64,000 bases of DNA from Bhargavaea cecembensis DSE10 (GTDB taxonomy: Bacteria > Bacillota > Bacilli > Bacillales_A > Planococcaceae), in assembly GCF_000348905.1 (NCBI RefSeq), contig NZ_AOFT01000007.1, forward strand, positions 62,001 through 126,000, read 5' to 3'. The notes beneath the pieces are model-generated. The model saw nothing but the letters and a program-made list of their open reading frames with translations, made no database searches and was not told where the DNA came from. Position 1 is the stretch's first letter. Each line of letters starts with the position of its first letter. The position numbers and the translations under genes are program-made. Below are positions 9,574-19,105 of the stretch, piece after piece.

Positions 9574-10274
9574 TCCATCTCCTCCTGCCGTTTCAACAGC
9601 GCCTCGCCGATCGCGAGGTCCACCTTGGTCGTCATCTTCAGATTATCATACGTGCTTTCGACGACGCGGACGGGGTGTCCGAGCCGCTCGACCAGCATCG
9701 ATTCGTCCGTTCCGAGGAACCCTTCGGACAGCGCCTTTTCCTCCGCTTCTGCCAGCAGGCCCGCGCGGAACGCCTGCGGGGTCTGGACAAGCCAGACGGT
9801 GCTGCGGTCGGGCGTATCTTCCACGACTCCGTCCGCCACCTGCTTTACGGTGTCCTTGGACGGGACCGCGGCGATCGCGGCACCGTGTTCCCGCACCGTC
9901 TCCGCCAGTTCCCGGATCACCCGGCGGGAAAGAAACGGCCGCGCAGCGTCATGCACCATGACGACCGCATCGTCCGCGCTTCCCGAATCCATGAATGCCC
10001 GGACACATGCCCGGACACTGTCCTGGCGCTCTCCCCCGCCGTCCGGCATCGCCGTGACTTTCGTGATGCCGTGGTCCGCCAGCATTTCCCGGATCCGGTC
10101 CCGTTCATCCGGGCGCACCGCGAGGATGATGCCGGCGCAGTCCGGGTCCTGCTGGAACACGGAAAGCGTCCTGGCCAGGATCGGCTTCCCTGCGAGCGGC
10201 AGGAACAGCTTGTTCTCCCCCGCCCCCATCCGCCGGCCGCTTCCCGCCGCCGGCAGCATGACTGTGTATTCCAT
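9570..10274 (-). CDS. ispD: 2-C-methyl-D-erythritol 4-phosphate cytidylyltransferase
   Basis: IspD transfers CMP to MEP in isoprenoid synthesis. The product has about 234 residues with the nucleotide-binding N-terminus [13 protein letters not shown] and the substrate motifs [10 protein letters not shown] and [10 protein letters not shown]. Two ATGs are possible. The one at 10274 is preferred because GGAGTGG precedes it and the family normally begins a few residues before the glycine loop. It sits between yacL and ispF, as in Bacillus. Confidence 0.95.
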   Translation of the reverse strand: MEYTVMLPAAGSGRRMGAGENKLFLPLAGKPILARTLSVFQQDPDCAGIILAVRPDERDRIREMLADHGITKVTAMPDGGGERQDSVRACVRAFMDSGSADDAVVMVHDAARPFLSRRVIRELAETVREHGAAIAAVPSKDTVKQVADGVVEDTPDRSTVWLVQTPQAFRAGLLAEAEEKALSEGFLGTDESMLVERLGHPVRVVESTYDNLKMTTKVDLAIGEALLKRQEEME

Positions 10275-10325
10275 CTGATTCCACTCCATCAAGCGAAAGG
10301 ACAGGGCACGGGGCCCTGCCTTCCG

Positions 10326-11402
10326 TCAGTTTTTCGCTTTCACGTCACGCGGCCGGGCAAAGATCATCCGACCCGCAGATGTCTGCAGGACGCTTGTCAC
10401 CGCGACGGTGAGCGTCTTGCCGATCTGGTTTTTCCCGTTTTCAATGACGATCATCGTCCCGTCGTCCAGATAGGCGATGCCCTGGTTGGCTTCCTTGCCT
10501 TCCTTGATGACGGTGACCCGCATTTCCTCGCCCGGGATAACGACAGGCTTCACGGCGTTGGCCAGGTCGTTGATGTTGAGCACGCGGACATTGTGCAGCT
10601 CGCACACTTTGTTGAGGTTGAAGTCGTTCGTTACGACGACACCGCCGTTTTTCTTCGCCAGCCTCACGAGTTTCATGTCGACCTCGCTCACATCGTCGAA
10701 GTCTTCGTCGGTGATGACGGTCTGGCGGTCGTCCTGGATGCGCTTCAGGATATCAAGCCCGCGACGCCCCTTTGTGCGCTTGAGCGAGTCGGAAGAGTCC
10801 GCGATATGCTGCAGCTCGGTCAGGACAAACTGGGGGATGACAAGCTCCCCCTCAAGAAACCCGGTCTCGGAAATGTCCGCGATCCGCCCGTCGATGATGA
10901 CGCTCGTATCAAGGATTTTCTGGCTGGCGCGGGATTCGGCGGACTGCTGCACGCCGTCTTTTTTCTTTTCCCCGCTTCTCGAGAATGTCTGGATCAGCTC
11001 CTCCCGCTTCTGGAAGCCGAACTGGAAACCGAGATAGCCGAGAAGCACGGAGAGGATGACCGGCAAGATGTCCGTGATGGGCGGGAACTGAATCGCACCG
11101 ACGGCGAATGACAGAAGGAACGCAACAATCAGGCCGACAATCATCCCGACTGTCCCGAACAGCAGATCGAGCACGGGCGCTTTCATGAGGCGCTCCTCGA
11201 GCCATTTGATCGATCGCACGGTCGGTTCGGTCAGCACGAGGCTCAGCAAATAAAATAGGACGGCACCGATCAATGCGGACGTATACGCATTGGTGAGCCA
11301 TGGCTGGTTAACGGATAAAAAATCGAATAATGACGGAAGAAAAATAGCACCAAGCGTGGCCCCGATCAGTGCATAGGCGACCTTCACAAAAAAGTTCAGC
11401 AT
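10326..11402 (-). CDS. yacL: PIN/TRAM domain membrane protein YacL
   Basis: The 358-residue protein has four N-terminal membrane helices (residues 1-115), then a PIN nuclease domain beginning ILDTSVIIDGRIADI with acidic residues in VVTNDFNLNKV, and a C-terminal TRAM domain with GIAYLDDGTMIVIENG. The family's exact role is not settled; RNA cleavage is suggested by the PIN fold. The ATG at 11402 has AAGGAGGTG. In B. subtilis disA lies directly upstream, but here it is absent. Confidence 0.93.
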   Translation of the reverse strand: MLNFFVKVAYALIGATLGAIFLPSLFDFLSVNQPWLTNAYTSALIGAVLFYLLSLVLTEPTVRSIKWLEERLMKAPVLDLLFGTVGMIVGLIVAFLLSFAVGAIQFPPITDILPVILSVLLGYLGFQFGFQKREELIQTFSRSGEKKKDGVQQSAESRASQKILDTSVIIDGRIADISETGFLEGELVIPQFVLTELQHIADSSDSLKRTKGRRGLDILKRIQDDRQTVITDEDFDDVSEVDMKLVRLAKKNGGVVVTNDFNLNKVCELHNVRVLNINDLANAVKPVVIPGEEMRVTVIKEGKEANQGIAYLDDGTMIVIENGKNQIGKTLTVAVTSVLQTSAGRMIFARPRDVKAKN

Positions 11403-11602
11403 GGTTTTCACCTCCTTGCTTAAAGTATACACGTTCGGACCCCGGACTTCCTTCCGGAGGGGGATGAAAACCATATGATTTCCATAAATATTCGGACGAA
11501 GGAGAAGGAAAGAAGTTCCTTATTGGATGGATACCCGCCGTGACACACCGTTCCTTACCGTCCGATCCTCAAATCCTTCCCCTAACCGCCGCTCCTGAAA
11601 CC

Positions 11603-11640
11603 AAAAAACGGCCCCGCCGCATGTATATGCAACGGGACCG
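11603..11640 (-). terminator. Terminator after radA
   Basis: On the minus strand CGGTCCCGTTGCAT and ATGCGGCGGGGCCG form a long imperfect stem followed by TTTTTT. It lies beyond the 21-bp repeat, so the repeat would be transcribed as the 3' end of the clpC-radA message. The remaining DNA at 11403-11602 has no gene. Confidence 0.8.
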
Positions 11641-11718
11641 CCTTGTTTTAATCTATGCCGCAATGTTTACTGTGTGACGGCCGGGTGTCCCCGGCCTGCT
11701 TTCCGGCATTTCGAGGCT

Positions 11719-11823
11719 GATCGTCAACGTTTCACTGAAGTTTATCAACATCTCAGCCAAGATAGTCAACGTTACAACAAAGTTGATCAACGTTTCACTG
11801 AAGATCGTCAACGTCTCATTAAA
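11719..11823. repeat. 21-bp tandem repeat array (5 units) downstream of radA
   Basis: Five units in exact 21-bp register start at 11719, 11740, 11761, 11782 and 11803. Each begins GAT or GTT, followed by TCAAC(G/A)T and ends in AA. The first and fourth are most alike (shared core TCAACGTTTCACTGAA). The array ends 6 bp from the radA stop, and no reading frame of note crosses it. Confidence 0.9.
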
Positions 11824-11829
11824 ACCCGC

Positions 11830-13203
11830 TTACTTGAACGCCTCTCCCAGCGCTTCGGCGACGGTGCTGACACCGACGACCTGGATGCCTTCGGGATAGT
11901 CCCAGCCGCCAAGGTTCGAGGCGGGCACGATGGCGCGCTTGAATCCGAGCTTTTTCGCTTCCTGGACGCGCTGCTCGATGCGGGACACGCGGCGGATCTC
12001 GCCGGTCAGGCCGACTTCGCCGACAAAGACGTCGTACTGGCTGACGGGTGTGTCCTTGAAGCTCGAGACAATGCTCGTGAGGACGGCGAGGTCGATTGCC
12101 GGCTCATCCAGCTTCACGCCGCCCGCCACCTTGATGTAGGCGTCATGTGTCTGGAGCAGCATGTTCATCCGCTTTTCGAGGACGGCCATGAGAAGCGACA
12201 CGCGGCTCTGGTCAAGGCCGGTCGCCATGCGCTTTGGATAGTTGAAGCTGGACTGCGTGACAAGCGCCTGGATCTCAACAAGGATCGGACGGGTGCCTTC
12301 CATCGAAGCGACGACGACGGAGCCCGCCGCACCCTGTGAGCGCTCCTCAAGGAACAGCTCGGACGGGTTCAGCACTTCCTTCAGCCCCGACTGCAGCATC
12401 TCGAAGATCGCCATCTCGTTCGTCGAGCCGAACCGGTTTTTCACGCTCCGGAGGATCCGGTACGTGTGATGGCGCTCCCCTTCAAAGTAAAGCACCGTGT
12501 CGACCATGTGCTCGAGAAGGCGCGGACCCGCGATCTGGCCTTCCTTCGTGACGTGGCCGACAAGGAAGATGGCGGTCCCGGTCGTCTTGGCGATCCGCAT
12601 GAGGTCAGCAGTACACTCGCGCACCTGGGAAACACTCCCCGGGGCGGACGTGACGTCCGGATGGTGCACCGTCTGGATGGAGTCGACGATGACGAACTGA
12701 GGCTTCAGCTCCTCGATCGACAGCCGGATATGTTCCATGTCGGTCTCGGAGTAGATATAGAGCTCCGGTGAAGTGACACCGATCCGCTCCGCGCGGAGTT
12801 TGGTCTGGCGCACCGATTCCTCGCCGGAGATGTAAAGGACGCGGCGGCCCTTTTCAGCGAGGAGCGACGACACCTGCAGCAGCAGCGTCGACTTCCCGAT
12901 CCCCGGGTCGCCGCCGATCAGGACAAGCGAGCCCGGGACCACGCCGCCGCCGAGCACCCGGTTCAGCTCGCCGAACGCCGTCTCGACGCGGGGCTCTTCC
13001 TGCGTCTCGACCGAAGTGATCGGGGACGCCTTGCCGGCCGGGCCTGCCTCGGTGCGGAAAGCGCCGCCACGCGCGGCTTTCCCGACAATCGCCACTTCTT
13101 CGTCCATCGTGTTCCATTCCCCGCAGCCCGGGCAGCGGCCCATCCACTTCGGAGACTCATATCCGCAATCCCGGCACATGAACTTTGTTTTCTTCTTCGC
13201 CAT
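11830..13203 (-). CDS. radA: DNA repair ATPase RadA (Sms)
   Basis: RadA is a RecA-like hexameric helicase that extends D-loops in recombination and transformation. The 457 residues contain an N-terminal zinc finger (CRDCG...CPGCGEW), Walker [11 protein letters not shown], the RadA-specific KNRFGS motif and a C-terminal Lon-like domain ([15 protein letters not shown]). The ATG at 13203 follows GGAGGTACTA. In B. subtilis disA follows radA; here it does not. Confidence 0.97.
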   Translation of the reverse strand: MAKKKTKFMCRDCGYESPKWMGRCPGCGEWNTMDEEVAIVGKAARGGAFRTEAGPAGKASPITSVETQEEPRVETAFGELNRVLGGGVVPGSLVLIGGDPGIGKSTLLLQVSSLLAEKGRRVLYISGEESVRQTKLRAERIGVTSPELYIYSETDMEHIRLSIEELKPQFVIVDSIQTVHHPDVTSAPGSVSQVRECTADLMRIAKTTGTAIFLVGHVTKEGQIAGPRLLEHMVDTVLYFEGERHHTYRILRSVKNRFGSTNEMAIFEMLQSGLKEVLNPSELFLEERSQGAAGSVVVASMEGTRPILVEIQALVTQSSFNYPKRMATGLDQSRVSLLMAVLEKRMNMLLQTHDAYIKVAGGVKLDEPAIDLAVLTSIVSSFKDTPVSQYDVFVGEVGLTGEIRRVSRIEQRVQEAKKLGFKRAIVPASNLGGWDYPEGIQVVGVSTVAEALGEAFK

Positions 13204-13286
13204 TAGTACCTCCAGGCACGGAAAAGACATCCCGCCGCGGAATGCGGACGGGATGTCTGAACCATTGGTTTGATAGATTGATTATA

Positions 13287-15749
13287 TCATTCTTTCGCGC
13301 TTCCTGCAGTTGCAGGCTCTCCGGTGCGGACCGTGTACTTGCCGTCTTCGTCGACGTCAAACACGACTTTATGGCCGGCGAGCATTTCGCCTCTGAGCAG
13401 TTCTTCGGACAGGCGGTCCTCGACGTTCTTCTGGAGGGCGCGGCGGAGCGGGCGGGCACCGTATTCAGGGTCGTACCCTTCTTCGGCGATCCGTTCCTTC
13501 GCGGCTTCCGTGATGACGAGCTCGATGTCCTGTTCGGCCAGCCGCTTGACAAGCTGGTCGGCCATGAGGTTGACGATCTGGCCGAGCTCTTCCTTGTCGA
13601 GCGAGTGGAAGACGATCATTTCGTCGACACGGTTCAGGAATTCCGGACGGAAGGCTTTCTTGAGCTCGCCGAGCATCGTGTCCTTCATGTCCTTGTGGTC
13701 CCGCTTGCCGTCCTGCAGGTTGAACCCGACGTACTTGTTCTGCTTGAGCGTTTCGGCACCGACGTTCGACGTCATGATGACGACGGTGTTGCGGAAGTCG
13801 ACCGTGCGGCCCTTCGAGTCGGTGAGGCGGCCGTCCTCGAGCACCTGGAGGAGGATGTTGAAGACGTCAGGGTGCGCCTTCTCGATCTCATCCAGCAGGA
13901 TGACGGAGTACGGCTTGCGGCGGACCTTCTCTGTGAGCTGGCCGCCCTCGTCAAAGCCGACATAGCCCGGAGGCGAGCCGACGAGGCGGGACGTGGAGTG
14001 TTTCTCCATGTACTCCGACATGTCGATGCGGATCATCGCGTCTTCGTCGCCGAACATCACTTCGGCAAGCGCGCGGGCAAGTTCCGTCTTACCGACACCG
14101 GTCGGTCCGAGGAAGATGAACGAGCCGATCGGGCGCTTCGGATCTTTCAGGCCGGCACGCGCACGGCGGATCGCACGGGAAATCGCGTCGACCGCTTCGT
14201 TCTGGCCGATGACGCGCTTATGCAGCTCTTCTTCCATGTTAAGAAGCTTTGCAGTCTCGGTCTCCGCGATCTTCGAGACCGGAACGCCGGTCCACATGGA
14301 GACGACCTGTGCCACATCTTCTACGGTCACTTCGGACTCTTTCTTGCCCTGCTTTTCCTTCCATTCTTCCTTCGTGCGCTCCAGCTCTTCTTTCAGCTTC
14401 TGTTCCTTGTCGCGGAACGAAGCGGCCTTTTCGAACTCCTGGCTCTGGACCGCGGCGTTCTTCTCGGAGCGGACGCTGTCGAGCTGCTGCTCGAGTTCCT
14501 TCAGGTCAGGCGGCGTCGTGAACGAGCGCAGCCGGACTTTGGAGCCGGCCTCGTCGATCAGGTCGATTGCCTTGTCCGGGAGGAAGCGGTCGGAAATGTA
14601 GCGGTCGGACAGCTTGGCAGCCGCCTCGACGGCTTCGTCCGTGATCTTCACGCGGTGGTGCGCCTCGTAGCGGTCGCGCAGGCCGTGGATGATCTTGATC
14701 GTATCCTCGACCGTCGGTTCGTCTACCTGGATCGGCTGGAAGCGGCGCTCGAGCGCGGCGTCCTTCTCGATGTACTTGCGGTACTCATCGAGCGTCGTCG
14801 CACCGATGCACTGGAGCTCGCCGCGTGCAAGGGCCGGCTTCAGGATGTTCGACGCGTCGATCGCGCCTTCCGCGCCGCCGGCGCCGATCAGCGTGTGGAG
14901 CTCGTCGATGAAGAGGATGATGTTGCCCGCCTGGCGGATTTCCTCCATCACTTTCTTCAGGCGGTCCTCGAACTCACCGCGGTATTTCGTGCCGGCGACG
15001 ACCGTGCCCATATCGAGCGTCATGACGCGCTTGTCACGGAGCGTCTCAGGCACTTCGTTGTTGACGATCTGCTGGGCGAGGCCTTCAGCGATCGCCGTCT
15101 TGCCGACACCCGGTTCCCCGATGAGGACCGGGTTGTTTTTCGTCCGGCGTGACAGGACTTCGATCACGCGGGTGATTTCCTTGGAGCGGCCGATGACCGG
15201 GTCAAGCGTGCCTTCGCGGGCAATCTCGGTCAGGTCGCGTGCAAGGGAGTCGAGCGTCGGCGTGCTGGCGGACGAATTGCCGCCGCCCCCCTGCGCGCCC
15301 TGGCCGTTTTCATTTGAGCCGAGCAGCTGGAGCACCTGCTGGCGGGCCTTGTTCAGGGAAACGCCTGCATTGGCGAGGACGCGTGCCGCGACCCCTTCCC
15401 CTTCGCGGATCAGCGCGAGGAGGAGGTGCTCGGTGCCGACATAGGAGTGGCCGAGCTTGCGGGATTCATCCAGTGACAGCTCGATGACCTTTTTGGCACG
15501 CGGTGTGTAATGAATGATCGGGCCGACATCGCGGTCGCCTGTGCCGACGAGCTTTTCGACGCCCTCTTCGATCGTTTCGAAATTAATGCCGATCGCCTCG
15601 AGCGCTTTCGCGGCGATGCCGCCGCCTTCACGGATGAGGCCCAGGAGAATATGTTCGGTCCCGATGGCGTCGTGGCGCATCCGGATCGCTTCTTCCTGCG
15701 CAAGCTGGAGAACTTTCTGTGAGCGTTGCGTAAAGCGGTTGAACATCAT
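13287..15749 (-). CDS. clpC: ATP-dependent Clp protease ATPase subunit ClpC
   Basis: ClpC unfolds substrates for ClpP, acts with McsA/McsB on arginine-phosphorylated proteins, and with MecA on ComK. The 820-residue protein has the Clp N-domain repeats, AAA-1 with Walker [10 protein letters not shown], a coiled-coil M-domain with a UVR motif ([19 protein letters not shown]) and AAA-2 with GPTGVGKTE. The VGF-type ClpP-contact loop is seen as KYVGFN. The ATG at 15749 matches the family start [11 protein letters not shown]. Unlike the compact B. subtilis operon, it has its own promoter with a CtsR box. Confidence 0.97.
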   Translation of the reverse strand: MMFNRFTQRSQKVLQLAQEEAIRMRHDAIGTEHILLGLIREGGGIAAKALEAIGINFETIEEGVEKLVGTGDRDVGPIIHYTPRAKKVIELSLDESRKLGHSYVGTEHLLLALIREGEGVAARVLANAGVSLNKARQQVLQLLGSNENGQGAQGGGGNSSASTPTLDSLARDLTEIAREGTLDPVIGRSKEITRVIEVLSRRTKNNPVLIGEPGVGKTAIAEGLAQQIVNNEVPETLRDKRVMTLDMGTVVAGTKYRGEFEDRLKKVMEEIRQAGNIILFIDELHTLIGAGGAEGAIDASNILKPALARGELQCIGATTLDEYRKYIEKDAALERRFQPIQVDEPTVEDTIKIIHGLRDRYEAHHRVKITDEAVEAAAKLSDRYISDRFLPDKAIDLIDEAGSKVRLRSFTTPPDLKELEQQLDSVRSEKNAAVQSQEFEKAASFRDKEQKLKEELERTKEEWKEKQGKKESEVTVEDVAQVVSMWTGVPVSKIAETETAKLLNMEEELHKRVIGQNEAVDAISRAIRRARAGLKDPKRPIGSFIFLGPTGVGKTELARALAEVMFGDEDAMIRIDMSEYMEKHSTSRLVGSPPGYVGFDEGGQLTEKVRRKPYSVILLDEIEKAHPDVFNILLQVLEDGRLTDSKGRTVDFRNTVVIMTSNVGAETLKQNKYVGFNLQDGKRDHKDMKDTMLGELKKAFRPEFLNRVDEMIVFHSLDKEELGQIVNLMADQLVKRLAEQDIELVITEAAKERIAEEGYDPEYGARPLRRALQKNVEDRLSEELLRGEMLAGHKVVFDVDEDGKYTVRTGEPATAGSAKE

Positions 15750-15894
15750 GCACAATCCCTCTCTTCTCTTAATGATTCATTTATGCAGATCCTGATGAAC
15801 TTTGATTCTGGTTATATGATAAAAGGTTCCCCTAAACCGCCCGGCGTCAAACCGGAAACGGAAGAACCGGGACAACTCTTTCGGTAAGGCCTTT

Positions 15895-15940
15895 TTTGAC
15901 CTTCTTTGACCATTATAAGGCGTACGACTTACCTGTACAA
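15895..15940 (-). promoter_or_regulatory. clpC promoter with CtsR operator
   Basis: TTGTAC and a perfect TATAAT are 17 bp apart (15940-15912). Directly downstream is GGTCAAAGAAGGTCAAA at 15911-15895, a full match to the CtsR heptad repeat (RGTCAAANANRGTCAAA). The box covers the transcription start region, fitting repression. It lies in the 226-bp gap between mcsB and clpC. Confidence 0.9.
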
Positions 15941-15975
15941 AACATATGCTCGCGGAACACTTTCCATCCTGCGGG

Positions 15976-17049
15976 TCAGTCTTCCGCGCCGCCGGACTGG
16001 CGGCCCATGCCGATCCGTTCGCGGATCAGCTGCGCCCGGAAGACGTCGCGCTCGCCGGGCTGGAGTGTCTCTCCCGCATACTGCTGGAGAAACGCCGGCT
16101 GCATGAAGATCATGAGCTCGTTCAGGACGGACAGGTCGACATCGGGGATGATGCCCATATCGATGCCGAGCCGGACGTCGGAAAGCCGGTTTGCCGCCTC
16201 ATCCGTCGCGAGCACGCGGGCGTTTGTCAGGATTCCGTATGACCGCCAGACACGGTCCTCGAGCTTCATCGGTGAATGCTCCCGCAGCGCCCGGCGCGCC
16301 CGTTCCTCCTGCTCGATCAGCCGCTCCGTCAGGTCGCGCAGGTCCATCAGGATGTCCCGCTCCGACTTCCCGAGCGTCATCTGGTTCGACACCTGATAGA
16401 CATTGCCGAGCGCATCGGACCCTTCGCCGTAGCTGCCGCGTACCGTCATGCCGAGCCGTGCGACCGCCTGCGCGATGCGCGTCATGTTGCTCGTGATGGA
16501 CAGCGCCGGCAAGTGCAGCATGACCGAGGCGCGCAGTCCCGTACCCGTATTTGTCGGGCAGCTCGTGATGTAGCCGAAGTCCCCGTCAAATGCGTACGGC
16601 AGGGCCTCTTCAAGCCGGTTGTCGATGTCGTTCGCACGGTCGAACGCTTCCATGAGGTGGAGGCCCGGGTAGATCACCTGGATCCGGATATGGTCCTCCT
16701 CGTTCACCATGATCGAAACCGATTCATCACCGGAGAGGATCACGGATCCGGGCCGTTCCGGGTCCGCCAGCTGAGGGCTGATCAGGTGCTTCTCGACAAG
16801 CGCCTGCCGCTGGATCGCCGGTACGCTCTCCATCGGGATATGGGAAAAGTCCTCCATGCCCCCCAGTGCTGCCGCAACTTTCTGTTCGACCTCTTCCGCC
16901 TCTTCCCGGCTGAAATCCAGCGGGAAGCGGAAGCCCTTCAGGTTCCGCGCAAGGCGGACGCGTGTCGACATGACAATATTCGAGTACTCGCCCTTCGGCC
17001 CCATCCACGGAGTGACCGCGTTCTTAAGGAAGTTTTCAATCGACGACAT
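15976..17049 (-). CDS. mcsB: Protein-arginine kinase McsB
   Basis: McsB phosphorylates arginines on damaged proteins and on CtsR, marking them for ClpCP. The 357-residue protein has the phosphagen-kinase fold: nucleotide-binding arginines in IVMSTRVRLARNLKGF, the catalytic-cysteine region SCPTNTGTGLRASVMLHLPAL, and RGSYGEGSDALGNVYQVSNQ. It overlaps mcsA by 14 nt. A CtsR-controlled clpC promoter lies just after its stop. Confidence 0.97.
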   Translation of the reverse strand: MSSIENFLKNAVTPWMGPKGEYSNIVMSTRVRLARNLKGFRFPLDFSREEAEEVEQKVAAALGGMEDFSHIPMESVPAIQRQALVEKHLISPQLADPERPGSVILSGDESVSIMVNEEDHIRIQVIYPGLHLMEAFDRANDIDNRLEEALPYAFDGDFGYITSCPTNTGTGLRASVMLHLPALSITSNMTRIAQAVARLGMTVRGSYGEGSDALGNVYQVSNQMTLGKSERDILMDLRDLTERLIEQEERARRALREHSPMKLEDRVWRSYGILTNARVLATDEAANRLSDVRLGIDMGIIPDVDLSVLNELMIFMQPAFLQQYAGETLQPGERDVFRAQLIRERIGMGRQSGGAED

Positions 17050-17584
17050 CCTGTCCGCCCCCTTCCTCCAGGCTGCGCTCCAGTTCCCGGACTTCGTCCC
17101 GGAGCTGTGCCGCCCGCTCGAATTCCTCCTGGTTGATGGCTTCCTTCATCTGTCTTCTCAAATCCTTGATCTTCCGTTCCGCAGCAATGCGCCCGCTGTA
17201 GGAATCGGGTACCTTGCCCTCATGCTTCGTATGGCCGCCCTGGACCTTGTTGAACACTTCGGGCAGTTCTTTGCGGAATGCGCCGTAACATTCCGCGCAG
17301 CCGAACTTCCCGCGCTCGATAAAGCGGCGGAACGTCAGCCCGCAGTTCGGGCATTCGGGGCCGCTGGCAACCTGGGGCTGCGCGGTTTTCTGGAACGTCC
17401 CCGGGCCGGCAAACCAGTTCTGGAGAAACTGCTGGATGCCGAGCGGGTCTCCCCCGAAGTCCCCCTGGAACGGCTGGAAGTGCGCCGCGCAGACGTCGCA
17501 CAGATGCCGCTCCTCTGTTTTTCCGTTTTTGCTCTGGGTCACGACGACCGAAGCCGGCCGTTCCTGGCAATTGTCACAGATCAA
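17036..17584 (-). CDS. mcsA: McsB activator McsA
   Basis: McsA is the zinc-binding activator of McsB. The protein (about 182 residues) has paired CxxC motifs (CDNC, CDVC, CPNC, CAEC) and a C-terminal UVR domain (DLRRQMKEAINQEEFERAAQLRDEVREL). A TTG start at 17584 is preferred: it follows AGAGGTG at proper spacing and gives the family N-terminus MICDNCQERPA. A GTG at 17593 overlaps the ribosome site. Confidence 0.95.
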   Translation of the reverse strand: MICDNCQERPASVVVTQSKNGKTEERHLCDVCAAHFQPFQGDFGGDPLGIQQFLQNWFAGPGTFQKTAQPQVASGPECPNCGLTFRRFIERGKFGCAECYGAFRKELPEVFNKVQGGHTKHEGKVPDSYSGRIAAERKIKDLRRQMKEAINQEEFERAAQLRDEVRELERSLEEGGGQDVVD

Positions 17585-17629
17585 CGAACACACCTCTTTC
17601 AGCGGCCGGCATGCGAGTGCCGGCGTGGG

Positions 17630-18148
17630 TCATTTGCCTTTTCCTTCATCGGCGGAGCCGCCCTGCCTATTCGCCGGGCCGCCTGACGCCTCGTATTTTA
17701 AAGTGCTGAGCATCGCCTGCATGATCCGGGAGCGGAGCAGGTCCCGTTCCGGAAGCTGCGACATGAGCGTCAGCCGGTGCACGGCGGCATGCATCATGTT
17801 TGCCTCGCGCTCCGTCAGGACATCCTCATCGATAAGGCGCCGGATGATATCCTCGGCCATCGCCTGGGTGGATCCGCCGTCCAGCCCCTCGACAATCTGC
17901 TCGATCAGGTCGATCCGGCTGTGCGGCCGGACGCGGACGATGCGGATGTATCCCCCGCCTCCCCGCTTGCTCTCGACCATGTAGCCGCGCTCCGTCGTGA
18001 ACCGGGTCTTGATGACGTAGTTGATCTGCGAAGGGACGCACTGGAATTTCTCCGCGACTTCACTCCGCTTGATCTCCGCCATCCCGTCCTGTTCTTTTTC
18101 GAGAATCGCCTTCAAATATCCTTCAATGATGTCGGAGATGTTCCGCAT
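17630..18148 (-). CDS. ctsR: Transcriptional repressor CtsR
   Basis: CtsR represses class III heat-shock genes, including its own operon and clp genes, and is inactivated by heat. The 172-residue protein has the winged-helix domain with QINYVIKTRFTTERGYMVESKRGGGGYIRI, whose glycine-rich wing senses temperature, then the C-terminal four-helix domain. The ATG at 18148 has AAGAGGTG. It is the first gene of the ctsR-mcsA-mcsB operon, with a CtsR box over its start. Confidence 0.97.
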   Translation of the reverse strand: MRNISDIIEGYLKAILEKEQDGMAEIKRSEVAEKFQCVPSQINYVIKTRFTTERGYMVESKRGGGGYIRIVRVRPHSRIDLIEQIVEGLDGGSTQAMAEDIIRRLIDEDVLTEREANMMHAAVHRLTLMSQLPERDLLRSRIMQAMLSTLKYEASGGPANRQGGSADEGKGK

Positions 18149-18186
18149 GGTATCACCTCTTTCCAATGCACATGAGCCCAGTTGAC

Positions 18187-18234
18187 TTTGACTATCTTTG
18201 ACTTAATTATACGATGTTATACATGCATCCGCAA
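18187..18234 (-). promoter_or_regulatory. ctsR promoter with CtsR operator
   Basis: TTGCGG and a perfect TATAAT are 17 bp apart (18234-18206). AGTCAAAGATAGTCAAA at 18203-18187 matches the CtsR heptad repeat and covers the start site. A third partial GTCAA follows. Confidence 0.9.
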
Positions 18235-18296
18235 AGATTTTGCGCGGGCCGCAGCCCGGTTGTATAAGAGAGAATGAAACTTTTTTATAAAAAGAG

Positions 18297-18321
18297 GTTT
18301 ATCTTGTTCCGGGGCGGGTAA
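18297..18321 (+). promoter_or_regulatory. Possible SigB promoter for the downstream GNAT gene
   Basis: GTTTAT and GGGTAA are 13 bp apart, close to the SigB consensus GTTTAA-N13-15-GGGTAT. The site is 147 bp before the acetyltransferase at 18468. The rest of the gap between ctsR and that gene holds no convincing coding frame. Confidence 0.45.
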
Positions 18322-18467
18322 AGAAAGGGATGTGCCATGCGTTAATGCATGAATTACCGGCCCCGCCGGAACGTTCGAGGATTTTTTCTCATCAGTTTTT
18401 TTCCTCATTTCATCTCCCCCAAAACAAAAACCCCGGATGAATCCAAACATACCGGAGGCGATTTGAT

Positions 18468-19070
18468 TTGAACTGGTACGACAAGCTCAACGAATACTTT
18501 CCCGTGGAAGAAATGAAGTCAAGGGACCATATGGAGACGCTTCTTAAAGAAAAGGAAGGCGTATACGGAAAAGATGAGGGGCCGTACCACGTGCTGATGT
18601 ACGCGGAATTCGACGAGTTTCTCTTTGTCGATTATTTGTTCGTTTCGTCGAAGTCGCGCGGCCAGGGGCTCGGGGGCAAGCTGATTGATAAGCTGAAAGC
18701 CAAGAACAAGCCGATCATCCTTGAAGTCGAGCCGGTCGACTATGACGACACCGATACCGCCAAGCGGCTGAAGTTCTATGCCCACAACGGATTTGCCCAC
18801 GCCCGCCGGATCGGCTACAGCCGTCGGTCGCTGGCAACCGGAGAAAAGACCTCCCTGGAAATTCTGTACTGGGCACCTAACCATGAGGGTGAAGAAACGG
18901 TCGAACAGGCCATCTATGACCATATGCGCAAGACATACGAAGAGATCCACACATACAAAGACGAGGACTTCTACGGCGAATCTTACGAGCATACCGACGA
19001 AGTGTTCGACTTCCATGAGGAAGAGCGCCGGAAAGAAGATATCCTGGAGCCGTTCACGGTCTCCGCATAA
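18468..19070 (+). CDS. GNAT family N-acetyltransferase
   Basis: The 200-residue protein has a GNAT core with the acetyl-CoA loop SKSRGQGLGGKLI at about residues 62-74 and the helix KRLKFYAHNGFAHARR. A charged C-terminal extension of about 60 residues (HEEERRKEDILEPF) is rich in Asp, Glu and His. The start is TTG at 18468, with GGAGG nine bases upstream. The substrate is unknown. A SigB-like promoter suggests stress expression, which is an inference. Confidence 0.85.
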   Translation: MNWYDKLNEYFPVEEMKSRDHMETLLKEKEGVYGKDEGPYHVLMYAEFDEFLFVDYLFVSSKSRGQGLGGKLIDKLKAKNKPIILEVEPVDYDDTDTAKRLKFYAHNGFAHARRIGYSRRSLATGEKTSLEILYWAPNHEGEETVEQAIYDHMRKTYEEIHTYKDEDFYGESYEHTDEVFDFHEEERRKEDILEPFTVSA

Positions 19071-19075
19071 CGCAG

Positions 19076-19103
19076 AAAGCCCTCCGCGCACGCGGAGGGC
19101 TTT
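19076..19103. terminator. Bidirectional terminator
   Basis: AAAGCCCTCCGCG and its complement form a strong stem with A and T runs on both sides, between convergent genes ending at 19070 and 19106. Confidence 0.85.
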
Positions 19104-19105
19104 AC

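Noticed and set aside
13185-15152. Very long open frame opposite clpC
   Set aside because: It is the antisense shadow of a GC-rich conserved gene; clpC codes on the other strand with all motifs.
18217-18450. A 77-codon minus-strand frame upstream of ctsR
   Set aside because: It overlaps the ctsR promoter and CtsR box and shows no conserved features.
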